A DNA stretch of 64,000 nucleotides from Sapria himalayana. Its lineage: Eukaryota > Streptophyta > Magnoliopsida > Malpighiales > Rafflesiaceae. How positions within the stretch are numbered: position 1 is the first letter of the stretch; each line of letters begins with the position of its first letter. The stretch covers positions 420,035-484,034 of the forward strand of contig JAREIK010000755.1 in assembly GCA_029783825.1 (NCBI GenBank). Direction: 5' to 3'. A program made the position numbers and the translations under genes. This document shows positions 11,785 to 27,508 of this stretch, one piece after another. The notes below the pieces were generated by a model that made no database searches, was not told the DNA's origin, and worked only from the letters and a program-made list of their open reading frames with translations.

Positions 11785-12268
11785 GAGACAGAAAGCTAGA
11801 CAGATAGATAGACAGATAGAAAGAAAGATAGATAAAATGATATATAGATAGATAAATAGACAGACAAAAAAATAAACAGATAGACCAACATATAGATAGT
11901 TGGATAAAAAGATATATAGACAACAGATAGATAGATAGATTAACAGACATATACTTAGATAAATAGATAAACAAATAGACAAAAAGATAGACAGACAGAT
12001 TGAAATACATATATATAAAGATAGAAAGATAGACAAACAAATAGATAGATAGATAGACTCATACACAGACAGAAAGATAGTCAGATATACATATAGATAG
12101 ACATAGATAGATAGATAGATAGATAGACAGATAGATAGATATAGACACGGATAGATATACAGAAAGATAGACAGATAGATAAACACATCATCAGATAGAT
12201 ATAAAGACAAATAGACAAACAAATAAAGAGACAAATAGAAAGATTGTGAGAAAGTCAGATAGATAAAT

Positions 12269-12304
<36 letters not shown>

Positions 12305-12887
12305 ATAGAAAAATTGATAGATAGATGGATAGATAGACGGATAGATATATGGATAAAAGGTTGGATAATCAGTGGATAAATAGAAGGAAAAATAGATGGA
12401 TAGATAAATGGTTAGAGAGATGGATAAATATAGATAGATAGATATATAGATAGACAGATAGATAGATCAATAGTAGATAAATATATAGATAGATAGATAT
12501 ATTGAAAATTAAATAGACAAATAGATATATAGATAGATAGATAAATAGGTAGATTGATAGATAGATAAACATATCGATTGATAGATAGTTATATATACAA
12601 ATAGATAGAGAGATAATTAGAGAGATTGAGAGATAGATAGAGGGACATATAGACAGATAGATAAACAAATAGACAGACAGATAGTTAGTTACTTAGATAG
12701 ATAGATAGTTAGAGAGATAGATAAATAGATAAATAGATATATAGATAAATAGATAGATAGAATGATATATAGATGAAAGACAGATAGATAGATAGATATA
12801 TAGTTAGATAGAAAGATTTTAATGTAAAGAGGAACATAGATAGACATATAGTTAGACAAATAGTTAGACAGATAGATAGATAGATCG

Positions 12888-12918
<31 letters not shown>

Positions 12919-13471
12919 GACAAATAGATAGACACATAGGCCAACAGATAGACCAAAAGATAGGCAGACAGCTCGATTGAAACATTCATAGATTGACAGA
13001 TAAATATATAGCTAGGAAGGTAGATTGAGAAACATATACACGGACAGACAAATAGATAAATAGAGGGATAGACACATATATAGATAGATAGAGAAAAATA
13101 AATAGACAGATAGATAGAGATATAGATTGATAGGCAGATAGATAAATTGGTAGACAGACAAATAGACTAGATAGATAGATACACAAATAGATAAGCAGAC
13201 ATACAGATAGATAAATAAATAGACATAATGATATATAAATAGATAGATATATAGATAGATAGACAAACATACAGATTGATCGATAGATTGATATATAGAT
13301 AGATAAACCGATAGTTAGATAGATAGACAAACAAATAGATAGATAGATATAGACAAATATATAGATAGATAGATAGATAGACATATAGACAAACCAATAG
13401 ATGGATAGTTAGATACATCAAAAGATAGATATATAGATAGATATATAGTTAGAAAGAAAGAATAGATAGAT

Positions 13472-13508
<37 letters not shown>

Positions 13509-13699
13509 GATAGATAGATAAATAAAAAGATAGACTGATAGATAGAAATATAGATATATAGATAGATAGATAGATATATAGACAAATAGATAGATAGATA
13601 GATATATATATATATATATATATAATATGATAGATAGATAGATAGATTGAGAAATTGATAGAAGATAGATAGACAGATAGAAAGATAGACAGATAGATT

Positions 13700-14740
13700 G
13701 AATGATATATAGATAAATAGATATATATATATATATATATATAGACAAATAATTAGATTGATAATTTAATAGATAGATATATATATATATATATATATTG
13801 GCAAATAGATAGATAGATAAGTAGATAGAAAGATAGAAAAACAAATAATAGATAGATAGATAGACAAATAGATAGACATACAGACAAATAGATAGATAGA
13901 TTGATAGATAAGTAGATAGATAAGTAAATAGAAAGATAGACAAACAAATAAATAGATAGATAGACAAATAGATAGACATACATACAAATAGATAGACAGA
14001 TTGATAGACACATAGTTACACAAATTGTTAGAAAGATAGATAGATAAAGAGACAGATAGATAGATAGACAGAAAGATAGATAGATATATAGACAGTTACT
14101 AAAAAGATAGCTAGACATATAGATAGACATATTGATAGATAGATCGATAAATAGATAGTTAGATACGTATATAAACAAATATATAACAGATAGATATACA
14201 GATAGATTGAATGATATATAGATAGATATATATATATATATACAAATAATTTGATTGATAATTTAATAGATAGATACATAGATATACATATATATATAGG
14301 CAATTAGATAGACAGATAGATAGATAGATAAGTAGATAGAAAGATATACAAACAAATAAATAGATAGATAGATAAACAAATAGATAGACATACAGACAAA
14401 TAGATAGGCAGATAGATAGATAGATAAGTAGATAGAAAGATAGTCAAACAAATAAATAAATAGATAGATAGATAGACAAATAGATAGACATATAGACAAA
14501 TAGATAGATAGATTGATAGACACATAGTTAGACAAATAGATAGATAGATAGATCAAAAGATAGATAGACAGATAGAAAGACATATAGATAGATAGACAGA
14601 AAGATAGATAGATATATAGATAGTTACTAAAAAGAAATCTAGACATATCGATAGATGAATAGATAGACATATTGATAGATAGATTGATAGATAGATAGTT
14701 AGATAGGTATATAAACAAATATATAACATATAGATAGATA
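13700..14740. repeat. About 520-bp tandem duplication inside the array
   Basis: The phrase TGATAATTTAATAGATAGAT near 13759 recurs near 14257. CTAAAAAGATAGCTAGACAT near 14099 recurs as CTAAAAAGAAATCTAGACAT near 14629. The phrase ATATAAACAAATATATAACA is found near 14169 and again near 14709. The ordered matches imply two adjacent copies of a block of about 500-530 bp. Confidence 0.75.
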
Positions 14741-17740
14741 GAAAGATAGATTGATAGATAAATAAATAGTTATATAGATAGATAGATAGATAGACAGATA
14801 GATAGATGAATAATTAAATGGATAGATAGATGGATAGAAAGATGTATAAATAGATATATAGATAGATAGATAGATCGAAAGATAAATGGATAGATAGATG
14901 GATTAATTAATGGATAGATACACTGGTAGATAAATTAAAAGATAGATAGATGGATAGATAAATGGAAAAATTGATGAATAGATAGTCATATAGATAGATG
15001 AATAGATAGATGGATAGATAGACAGAGAGATTGATGGATAGATAGATGAATTGAAAGATGGATAGATAGATGGATATATATATTCATAGTTAGACATATA
15101 TATAGAAGGAGACATAGATGGATAGATAGATGGATAGAAGATGGATAATTATTTGGATAGATAGATAGATAGATATATAGATAGATAGACAGATACAAAG
15201 ACAAGATAGATAGATAGATAAATAGTTAGATAAATATATAGACTGATAGATATAAAGATAGATCGATCGATAGATAGACATATAACAGAAAGATAGAGAG
15301 ATAAATTTATAGATAACAAATTTTTTTGACAGAGAGATATACAAATAAATAGATAGCTAGAAAGATAGAGCGATAGATTGACAACCATATAGATTGACAT
15401 ATAGATTGACATATAGATTGATAGAATAATAGATAGCTAGAAAGATAGATAGACAACCATATAGATAGAAAGATCCATAGATTGACAGATAGATTGACAG
15501 ATAGATAGACAGACAAATAAAAAGATAGATAGATAGATATATATATATTATATTTATATTTATATTATATATAATAAAAAAAGATAGATAGATAGATATA
15601 TAGATAGACAGATACACAAATAGATAGATAGATAGATAGACAGATAGATCGTCATATATATTGACAAATAGATACACAGATCGATAAGTATATATAGATA
15701 GATAGATAGATAGATAGACATATAGATAAACAAATAGATAGACAAATTGATAGATCAACTGATAGATAGACATATAGACAGACATATAGATAGATAGATA
15801 GATAAATAAGTAAATAGATAGATGGATATACAAATAAATAGACAGACAGATAGATAGATAGATAGATAGACAAATAGAAAGATAGTTAGATAATGAGAGA
15901 GATAGGTAAATACATAGATAAACAGATAGATAGATAGTTATATAGATTGAAAGATAGTTAGATAGATATATATACAAAGAAATAAATAGATTTATGGATA
16001 GATTCATTCATAGATAGTTAGACAAATTGACAAATTGATAGATAGATAGACACATATATAGACAGAATGATAGACATATAGATAGACTGATAGATAGAGA
16101 GATAGATAGATATGTAGATACTTAGATTGATAGATAGATAAAAGATAGATAGATGGATGGATAGTTATATGGATAAATAGATGGATAGATAGAAAAATAG
16201 ATAGATAAACATATAGATAGACAGAGAGATAGACAATCGCATAGATAGATAGGTAGATAAATAGACAAATACATTGAAAGATAGATAGTTAGATTTATAG
16301 ACAGATTGATAATTACACTAATAGATAGATTGTTAGTCAGAAGGATAGATAGATTGATAGACAGATTAATAGATAGATAGATTTGAAAGGTAGATAGATA
16401 GATAGTTAGACAGGAATATAGACAAATTGATAGACAAACAGATAGATCAATAGAAAGAAAATTGGCTAGATAGGTAGAGAGAAAGATAGACAAATAGATA
16501 GACAAATAAATAGATATATAGGTTGATTTATATATAGATAGATATACAAATAAATAGATAGTTTTATAGACATAATGATAGACATTTAGATATATAAATA
16601 GATAAATATATAGATAGAAACAAAGATAGATAGATAGATAGATAGAAGATAAATAGATACATAAATAAATAGAGATACACAAAGAGATACATAGATAGAT
16701 ATATATATATATATCAGCAAATAGTGGGACAGACAAATAGATACATAAATAGATAGATAGATAGATATAGATAGATATATAGATAAATAGATAGTTAGTT
16801 AGAATGAAAGATATACATATAGTTTGACAGATAGATTGATAGATAGACTGATAAATAAACAAATAGAAGATGGATAGATAGATAAAAAGATAGATGAATA
16901 GTAAGACATATAGATAGACAGATAAATAGACGGATAGATAGATATTCAGATAGAAAGATTGATAATTAAATTGATAGATAGATTAATAGACAAATTTATT
17001 AACAAATTGATACACAGATTAATAGACAGATTTATACATAAATTTATATACAGATTGATTGATTGATTGATAGTTTGATTAATAGACATATTGATAGACT
17101 AATTTATAGATAGATTGATAAACAGATTAATGACATATTTATATACAGATTGATAGATTGATTGATAGATAAATTTATAGACATATACATAGATAGATAG
17201 ATACATAGATAAATAGAAAGAAAGATACACAGATAAGTAAACAGATAGAAAGATTTATAGATAGATAGATAGATAGACAAATAGACAGATAGATATATAG
17301 ATAGATTTGTAGTTAGTTACATAGATAGATAGATATATAAATATATAGATAGATAGATTGAAAGAAAGATATATAAATATATAAATAGTTAGATAGATAG
17401 ATTTATAGACACATAGATAGACAGATTGATGGATAGATAGATCGATAGATAGATAAATGATAGACATATAGATAGATAGAGAGACAAATAGATAGATAGA
17501 TAGATAGACATACAAACATGTAGTTAGATAAACAAATAGATAGGCAGAATAATAGACATCTTGATATACAAATTGATATACAGATTGATAATTAGATTGA
17601 TAGATAGATTAAAAGATAGATTGATAAAAAAATTTTAGACAGATTAATAGATAGATAGATAGAAAAATTGATAAACATATAGATAGGTAGATAGATAAAT
17701 AGATAGATAGATATATAAATATATAGATAGACAAATAGAA

Positions 17741-17781
<41 letters not shown>

Positions 17782-19249
17782 TTTTTAGATAGATACAAAG
17801 ATAGTTAAACAAAAAGATAGACAAATAAAAAAAATATTTATATACAAATTGATAAGCAGATAGTTATATAGGTAGATAACCATATAGATATATAGATAGA
17901 TAGATACAAATATAGTTAGACAGAAGGCTAAATAGACAAATAGATAAATGGATAGATATATGTATAGATAGAGAGAAAGTTAAACATATAGATAGATAGA
18001 TTTATTGATTAATAGATAGATAGATATGAAGATAGATATAGAATCAGATTGATAGATAGATTGATATAAAGATTAATACTTAGATAGATAGATAGATTTA
18101 TAGATTAATAGAAAGATTTATTGACATATTGATAGAAAGATTTGTACTAAGATGTATACATAGATTGAAAGATAGATTAATAGACAGATCGATAGACACA
18201 ATTATAGACAGATTGATAGACACAATTATAGAAAGATTGATAGATAGATTGATAGACAAATTTATAGTTAAATTGATAGATTGATTGATAGACAAATTGA
18301 TAGACATATAGATACTCACATAGAAGATAAATAAATAGAAAGGATGAGAGTCAAGTAGGTAAACAGATAGATAGATATGTAGGTAGATAGATAGAGAAAT
18401 AAATTGATAGATAGATAGAAAAATTTTTAGATAGATAGATATATATATATATATATATATAGAAAGATAGATTGATAGAAAGATAAATAAATATATAGAT
18501 AGCTAGATAGATAAATATATAGATACATATTTAGTTATATAGACACATAGATCGACAAATAGATTATTTGATTGATGATTGTTAGTTAGATATATAGATA
18601 TAAAGATAGACAGATAGATAGACATCTAGATAGATAAATAGATAGATTGATAAAAGGATAGATTGACAGATATATAGATAGATACATAGACAAATATATA
18701 GACATATAGACAAAATAGATAGAGAGAAAGATAGATAAATAGACAGATAGATAGATTGATTGACAAATAGATATACATACAAAAAAATAGTCAGATATAC
18801 TATTACATAGATTTATAGACATATAGATAAATAGATAAATAGATAGTCAATTAGACAACATATAGATATATAGATATATATACATATAAATAGATAGATA
18901 GACAGATAGATGGATAGATAGATAGACAGATAAATATATAGATAGATGGATAGATAGATAGATAGATAAACTGATATATAGATCTAAAAATAGATAAATA
19001 GTCAGATAGATAGATAGATAGAAAAAATAAAAAGATAGACATGTAGATAGATAAATAGATAGATAGATAGATAGACAGACAGATATATAGATAAGAAAGA
19101 TAGATAGATAGATAGATTGATTGATAAATAGAGTGATAGATAGACAGATTTACATATGGTTAGATAGATAGATATACATAAAGATAGTTGGTTAAATAGA
19201 TAGAAATACAAAAAGACAAAAGATAGGTAGATAGACAAACAAATAGACC

Positions 19250-19830
19250 GAGAGATATATAGACTGATAGATAAACCAATAGGTAGATAGATAGATAGAT
19301 AGTCAGATATACAGAAAGAGATAGAGAGTTAGACATATAGTTAAGTATATAGATAGATAGGTAGTTTGATAAATAGACATATATAAAGACTGATAGATAG
19401 ACAGATAGACATAAAATAGATAGACAGATCGATAGATAATAGACATATAAATATACAAATAGATAAATAGATAAATATACAGAAAGATAAAAAGATAAAC
19501 ATATAGATTAAAAGATAGAAATATATATAAATAGATAGATGGATAACAAATAGATCGACCTATAGATAGATAGATATATAGATATATTGTAAGATAGACA
19601 ATAGATATACAGACTGATAGATAAATAGATTGATAGTTAGTTAGATATACAGAAAGATAGACATACAGATAGACATATACTTAAAGTATATAGATTAATA
19701 GGTATTTCGATAGAGAGATATATATCTATATAGATGGGTAGATAGACAGATAGACATAAAAATAGATAGACATATCGATAGATCGATAGACATAAAGATA
19801 TACAATTAGATAAATAGATAGTTAGACAAA
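19250..19830. repeat. About 350-bp tandem duplication inside the array
   Basis: An ordered set of words (GATCGACC or GACCGAGAG start, ACAGACTGATAGATAAA, TTAGATATACAGAAAGATAG, ATAGACATAAAAATAGATAG) at about 19250-19440 repeats with substitutions at about 19550-19800, offset near 350 bp. The shared order of rare words supports block duplication. Confidence 0.6.
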
Positions 19831-21609
19831 TAGATAGACCTATAGATAGATAGATAGATAGGTAGGTAGATAGTTAGATAGACAGATGGATAGATAGATT
19901 ATTAGATATATAGTTAGACATATAGATAGTTAGATAGATAGACAAATAGATATATAGATAAATAGATAGACATATAGATAGATAGAAAGATAGATAGACA
20001 AATAGATGGATAGAATTATAGACAAATAAATAGTCAGATATATAGATACTTAGATAGATAGATATATAGACAGATAAATAGATAGATAGATAGACAGATA
20101 GATAGATAGACAGATAGAGAGACATATAAATCGATAGTTAGACAAACAGGTTGATTGATTGATTGATAAAAAATTGATAGATAGAGAGATAAATAAACAG
20201 ATTGATAAATACATAGATAGACAAATAGGTAGATAGACAAATAGGTAGATAGTCAGATAGATAGATAACTAAATATATAGACACATAGATCGACATATAG
20301 ACAAATAGATAGACAAACAGATAAACAAAAAGATAGGCACATAGATTGATAGATAGATTAATTAATGGATCTATAGACAAATAGATAAAAAGATAGATAG
20401 ATTGATTGATGGATAGATAGATATATAGATATATAATATATATATATATATATATAATTAGATTGATAGATAGATTGATAGACAGATTGGTAGATATCTT
20501 GATAGATAAATTAATACACAAATTAATAGACAGATAGATAGACAAAAAGAGAGATAGAAAGATAGAAAGATAGATATATAGATAGATAGATATACAAATA
20601 GATAGATAAATTTTTAGACAAATAGAAAGATAGGCAGAGAGGAACACACATAGATAGATCGATAGATAGAAATATATATAGATATATAGATAGTTAGATG
20701 GACAAAAAGATATATGGATAGATAGACATATAGATAGGCAGATTAATTGATTGATTGATTGATATATATATATAGATTGATTGATAGATAGCCATATAGA
20801 TAGATAGATAAAAAATATATAGACACATAGACATACAGATAGACAAATAGATAACAGAGAGATAGATAGGTAGATAGATAGATAAATTGGTAAATAGACA
20901 GAAAGATAGACAGATAAGTAGACAGATAAATAAATTGGTAGATAGATAGGTAGATAGACATATTGATATATAGATAGATAGACAGACAGACAGATATATA
21001 GATAGATAAATATACAAATAGATAGTTAGACAGATAGATAGACAAAGAGATAGACTAGTAAATAATGTGATAGATAGACATATTGAGAAGAGAGATAAAC
21101 ACACAAAAAGATAGACAAATAGACAAACAAATAGACAGCCATATAAACAGCTTGATTGATAGACCATTTGACACATAAACAAATAGATATATAAATAGAT
21201 AAGGAGATAGAGAGATAGATAGACATATAGAAATAAACACAGCTAAACAGATAGATAGATAGATATGAAAATAAAAAGACAGATATACATACAAATTGAC
21301 AGACTGATTGATTGATGGATTGATTGATTGATATATCAATCAATAGATAGATAGATAGATAGGCATATATACAAATAGATAGATAGATTTATAAATAGAT
21401 AAATAGATAGACAGATTGTGAGACTAATAAATAAATAGATATATAGATATATAGATTGAAAGACATATTGATAGATATTTTTATAGACAGATGGATAGAT
21501 AGATTTAAAGTCAAATTGATATACAGATTGATCGATAGATTGATAGATAGATTAATAGACATATTGAAAAACTAATAGATAAACAAATAAAGAGACATAT
21601 AGATAAATA

Positions 21610-24600
21610 GATTGAAAGCATATAGATAGATAGACAAATAGATAAATAGACACAAAGATAGACAAATAGACAGACAAACAGATAGATAAATAAATAAATA
21701 GAAAAAAAGATAGACAAATATATAGATAGACATATAGATAGGTAGGTAGACAGATAGAGAAACAGATAAACAAATATATTGACAAACACATAAACAGAAT
21801 GATTGATTGATTGATTGACAGATATATAAACAGATAGATAGATAGATATATATATATACATAGACATATAGAGAGACAGATAGATAATCATATATAATGA
21901 AAAATAGATAGATAGATGACATACCGATATAAAGATAGATAGATAGACTGATAGATGGACACATTGACAGATTGATAGACAAATTGATATATAGATTATT
22001 AGACAGGCTAATAGATAGATTGAGAGATAAATTGAAAGATGGGTTAAAAAATAGATAGATAAACATATACATTGGAAAAAAGATTGACAGATAGATTGAT
22101 AGATAGATAGATAGATAGATAGAAATATTGACAGATAGACAGATATATAGACAAAAAGATAGACAGATATACATATAGATAGACAGATAGAATTACAGAT
22201 AGATATATAGACAAAAATATAGATAGATATATAGGTATACATATAGATATATAAAGAAACAAACAGATAGAAAGATAGATAAACATACAGATAGATAAAC
22301 AAATAGATAGAGAGATAGATAGAATAGTATGCAAATAGATAGACAGACATATAGACATACATAATTCATATAGATAGATAGATATATAGATAGACAAATA
22401 TATATATACATAGGTAGATAGATAGATAGACAGATAGAGAGATTGATAGATAGATAAATAGATAGATAGACAGATAAAAAGATAGATGGATAGATATATA
22501 TATATATATATATATATAGACAGATAGATAAATAGATAGATAGATAGATATATAGACAAACAGATAGATAGAAAGATATATAGATAGATCGATCTATAAA
22601 AAATAGATAGACATATAGATAGATAGATATACAGACACACAGACAGACATATAGATAGATTGATAGATAGACAAATCTATAGGCAAATAGATTGACAAAT
22701 AGATATACAAATAGATAATTGATAGATAGAAAAATATATAGATAGATAGTTAGAGAGAAAGATAGATAGATATATACACATATAGATAGATTGATTGATT
22801 TATAGATAGAAAGATAGAGAGACGAATAGATAGACATATAGATGGACAAATAAATAGGCAAATCAATTGACATATAGATTGACAACTCAATAGACAGATA
22901 GATAAACAACTCAATAGATAGATGGATAGACAACTCATTAGACAGATAGATAGATATATAGATAGACAGACAAATAAAAGATAGATAGATAGATAGATAG
23001 ATTGATTGATAGATAAATAGATAGATAAGCAGATAGATAAACAAATAGATAAATAGATAAATAAATAGATAGTCATATATATAGATAGATAGATAGGCAG
23101 GTAGATAGATAGTCAGGTAGATATACAAATTGATTTACAGATAATTATATCTATAGATAGATAGATATATAGATATATAGATATATAGATAGACAAAAAA
23201 TAGACAGATAGATAGTCAAACAGATAGACACATAGATAAACAGATAATAGACATATAAAAAATAGATAGATAGATAGACAGATAGAAAGATAGTTATATA
23301 GACAGATATATATACATATAGATTGACATATAGACACATAGATATATAGACATATACACATACAAATAGATAGATAGTTAGAAAAATAGTTATACAAATA
23401 GGTAGACATACAGATAAATATACAAATAAATAGATAGATAGACAGATTAGTAAACAAATACATAGACGCATAGATACAAAGAAATATAAATAGATAAATA
23501 GAGATACATAAAGACATAAATAGTTATTTATATATATATGGATAAATAGATAGATAGATAGACAAATAGATAGATGGCTATATAATTAGATAAATAGATC
23601 GATAGATAGATAGATAGACATGTCGATAGACATATAGATAGACAGATAGACTAACAAATAGACAGACTAGAGAAACATGAAGATATATAGATAGATGAAT
23701 AGATAGAAAGAAGAAGATAGATAGATACACAAATAGATAGACATATAGATAGATAGACAGATAAGATGACAGGTAGATAGATTGATAGACACATACGTTG
23801 ACAAACAGATAGATAGATAGTTAGATAGATAGAATGAGACATAGACAGATAGATAGACATTTAGAAGGATAGACATATAGATAGATAGACAAATAGATAA
23901 ATAGACACAAAGACAGACAAATAGACAGACAGACAGATAAATTAATAAATAAATAGAAAAAAAGATAGACAAATATATAGATAGACATATAGATAGGTAG
24001 ATAGACATTTAGATTGACAGATAGGCAAACAGATAAACAAATATATTGACAAACACATAAACAGAATGATTGATTGATTGATAGATATATAAACAGATAG
24101 ATAGATAGACATATAGATAGACAGATAGATAATCATATATAATGAAAAATAGATAGATTGATGACATACCGATATAAAGATAGATAGATAGACTAATAGA
24201 TGGACACATTGGCTAGATTGATAGACAAATTGATATATAGATTATTAGATAGGCTTATAGACAGATTGAGAGATAAATTGAAAGATGGGTTAAAAAATAG
24301 ATAGATAAACATATAGATTGACAAAAAGATTGACAGATAGATTGATAGACAGATAGATAGATAGATAGAAAGTTAGATAGAAAGATTGACAGATAGATAG
24401 ATATATAGACAAAAAGATAGATAGATATACATATAGATAGATAGATAGAATGACAGATAGATATATAGACAAAAATATAGATAGATATATAGGTATACAG
24501 ATAGATAGATAAAGAAACAGACAGATAGAAAGATAGATAAACATACAGATAGATAAACAAATAGATAGAGAGATAGATAGAATAGTATGCAAATAGATAG

Positions 24601-24667
24601 ACATACATATAGACATACATAAATTCATATAGATAGATAGATAGACAAATATATATATATACATAGG

Positions 24668-24699
<32 letters not shown>

Positions 24700-25460
24700 G
24701 AGATTGATAGATAGATAAATAGATAGATTGATAGATAGACAAATAAAAAGATAGATAGATAGATATATATATATATATATACAAATAGATAAACAGATAG
24801 ATAGATAGATATTTCGACAAATAAATAGATAGATAGATTGATAGATAGATCAATCGATATACAAATAGATAGACATATTGATAGATAGGTATACAGACAC
24901 ACAGATAGATATATAGATAGATAGATAGAAAAATCTATAGGCAAATAGATTGACAAATAGATATAGAAATAGATAATTAGATATATAGAAAAATATATAG
25001 ATAGATAGTTAGAGAGAAAAATTGAAAGTATATAGATCGATATATACACATATTAATAGATAGATAGATTTATAGATAGAAAGATAGAGAGACGAATAGA
25101 TAGACATATAGATAGACAAATAAATAGGCAAATCAATTGACATATAGATAGACAACTCAATAGACATATAGATAGACAACTCAATAGACATATAGATAGA
25201 CAACTCAATAGACAGATAGATAGACAACTCAATAGACAGATAGATTTATATATATATAGCTAAATAGACAAATAAAAGATAGATAGATAGATTATTTGAT
25301 TGAAAGATAAATAGATAGATAAGCAGATAGATAAACAAATAGATAAATAGATAAATAAATAGATAGTCATATATATAGATAGATAGATAGGTAGGTAGGT
25401 AGATAGATAGTCAGGTAGATATACAAATTGATTTACAGATAATTATATCTATAGATAGAT

Positions 25461-25511
<51 letters not shown>

Positions 25512-26000
25512 TATATAGATTTATAGATAGACAAAAATTAGACAGATATATAGTCAAACAGATAGATACATAGATAAATAGATAATAGACATATAAAAAA
25601 TAGATAGACAGATAGAAAGATAGTTATATAGATAGATTTTATATACATATAGATTGACATATAGACACATAGATATATAGACATATACACATACAAATAG
25701 ATAGAGAGTTAGACAAACAGTTATACAAATAGGTAGACATACAGATAAATATACAAAAAAATAGATAGATAGACAGATTAATAAACAAATACATAGATGC
25801 ATAGATACAAGATATATAAAAAGATAAATAGACATACATAAAGACATAAATAGTTATTTATATATATATAGATAAATAGATAGATAGATAGACAAATATA
25901 TAGATAGATAGCTATATAGATAGATAAATAGATTGATAGATAGATAGACAGACATGTCAATAGACATATATTAGACATTTAGATAAATAAATAAAGAGTC
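21610..26000. repeat. Tandem duplication with a period of about 2250 bp
   Basis: Two adjacent copies, roughly 21610-23865 and 23870-26000. Diagnostic phrases recur in order: a run of A residues inside AATAGAAAAAAAGATAGACA near 21698 and 23950; AACAGAATGATTGATTGATT near 21793 and 24060; ATAGTATGCAAATAGATAGA near 22323 and 24584; CAACTCAATAGACAGATAG near 22883 and 25147; AGTTATTTATATATATAT near 23521 and 25852. Divergence is low compared with the rest of the array, so this is among the youngest rearrangements here. Confidence 0.85.
25136..25243. repeat. 24-bp minisatellite, about four copies
   Basis: The unit is ACATATAGATAGACAACTCA followed by ATAG. It is repeated head to tail about four times, with the last copies carrying ACAGATAGATAG. 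The equivalent place in the upstream duplicate (about 22860-22950) has a less regular version, so amplification followed the 2250-bp duplication. Confidence 0.8.
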
Positions 26001-26380
26001 AAATAGATAGAAAGATCAATAGACTTTTACAAAGACAGATTATTACATATATAGATAAATAGATAAATAATAAATATATAGACGAATATATTGATAGATA
26101 GTTAGAAAGAAAGATATATTGATATATAGATAGACCGATAGATAGATAGATAGACAAACAGATAGATAGATAAATAGATAGATAGACAAATAGATACATA
26201 AATAGATTTACAAAAAGATAGAAAATAGATATATAGATAAATGGATAGATAGAAAGATAGATTTATAGATTGATTGACAAATAGATAGACAAACATATAT
26301 AATTTTATATATAGATATTTAAATAGAAAAATTGATAGATATAAAGATATATACAAAGATAGACTGATAATTAGATGGAT

Positions 26381-26415
<35 letters not shown>

Positions 26416-27508
26416 CCGATAGATTAACAAATAGATAGATAGAAAAATAGATAAATAGATAGATAGATATATAGATTGTCAAATAGATAGACAGATAGAT
26501 AGATCGACAAATAAATAGATAGATAGACACATAGATAGAATGGTAGATAGACATACAAAGAGATAGACATATAGATAGGCAGATATAAAAAGAGAAATAC
26601 ATACAAATAGATAGACTAATAGATAGGTAGAAAGATAGACAAATAGATAGATATATAGATAGATATATAGATAGACAATTTATAGATAGATTTATAGATA
26701 GATTGATAGTCAGATTGATAGATAGATTTAATCATAGATAGATAGATAGACAGATAGATACACTGATTAATAAAAAGATAGATAAATAGATAGATAGACA
26801 AATGAATTGATTGACAAAATGACATACAAATAGATTGTTAGATATATAGATAAATAGATCGATAGATATATAGATAAATAAATCGATAGATATATAAATA
26901 CATAGAGAGTAGATAGATATAAATTTATAGTATATATAGATTGACAGATAGAGAGTAGATATAGATATATAGACAAATATATAGATAGATAGATTTGAGA
27001 TAGTCATATAGATAGACAAAGAGATACACAGATATATATAGATATAGATATATATATTTATAGAATTATTGATTAACAAATTGATAGATAGATTAATAGA
27101 TATATATATGTATATATATATTACATACATATATTTTGACAGATAGATAGACAGATAGACATTTAGATTTATAGATAAATAGATAGACAAACAGAATGAT
27201 AGACATATAAATAGAAAGATAGAGAGATAGATAGAAAGATAGGCAAATAGATAGACAAATAGACATTTAGATAGATACATAGATAGATAGACAAATAGAG
27301 TGATAGATAAATTAGATTAAAGATAGAAAAATAGATACCTAGATTGATAGATTAAAATGCTAGTATTAACAAGCTAGATTAATACAGATTGATAGATGAG
27401 ACACGATGTTCGGAAGAAGGAACCCTCGGCGATACAGAAGCGATTTCCTGAAAACTTCCATCGTTGTGCAAAATTAGCTCTACTCGAAGCTCTCATCGTG
27501 TTAAGGAA

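Larger units (their letters stand above)
11657..27380. repeat. Degenerate GATA/GACA satellite, block 3 (longest)
   Basis: About 15.7 kb of continuous GATA-family repeat. It holds tandem duplications with periods near 520 bp, 350 bp and 2250 bp (listed separately), several (AT)n runs, a TATATTTATATT island at about 15536-15582 and GATT-rich sub-domains (for example 16960-17180 and 18000-18300). The minus strand stays open for up to 311 codons by chance of the TATC composition. It decays into mixed sequence over about 27330-27390 just before the old LINE copy. Confidence 0.95.
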
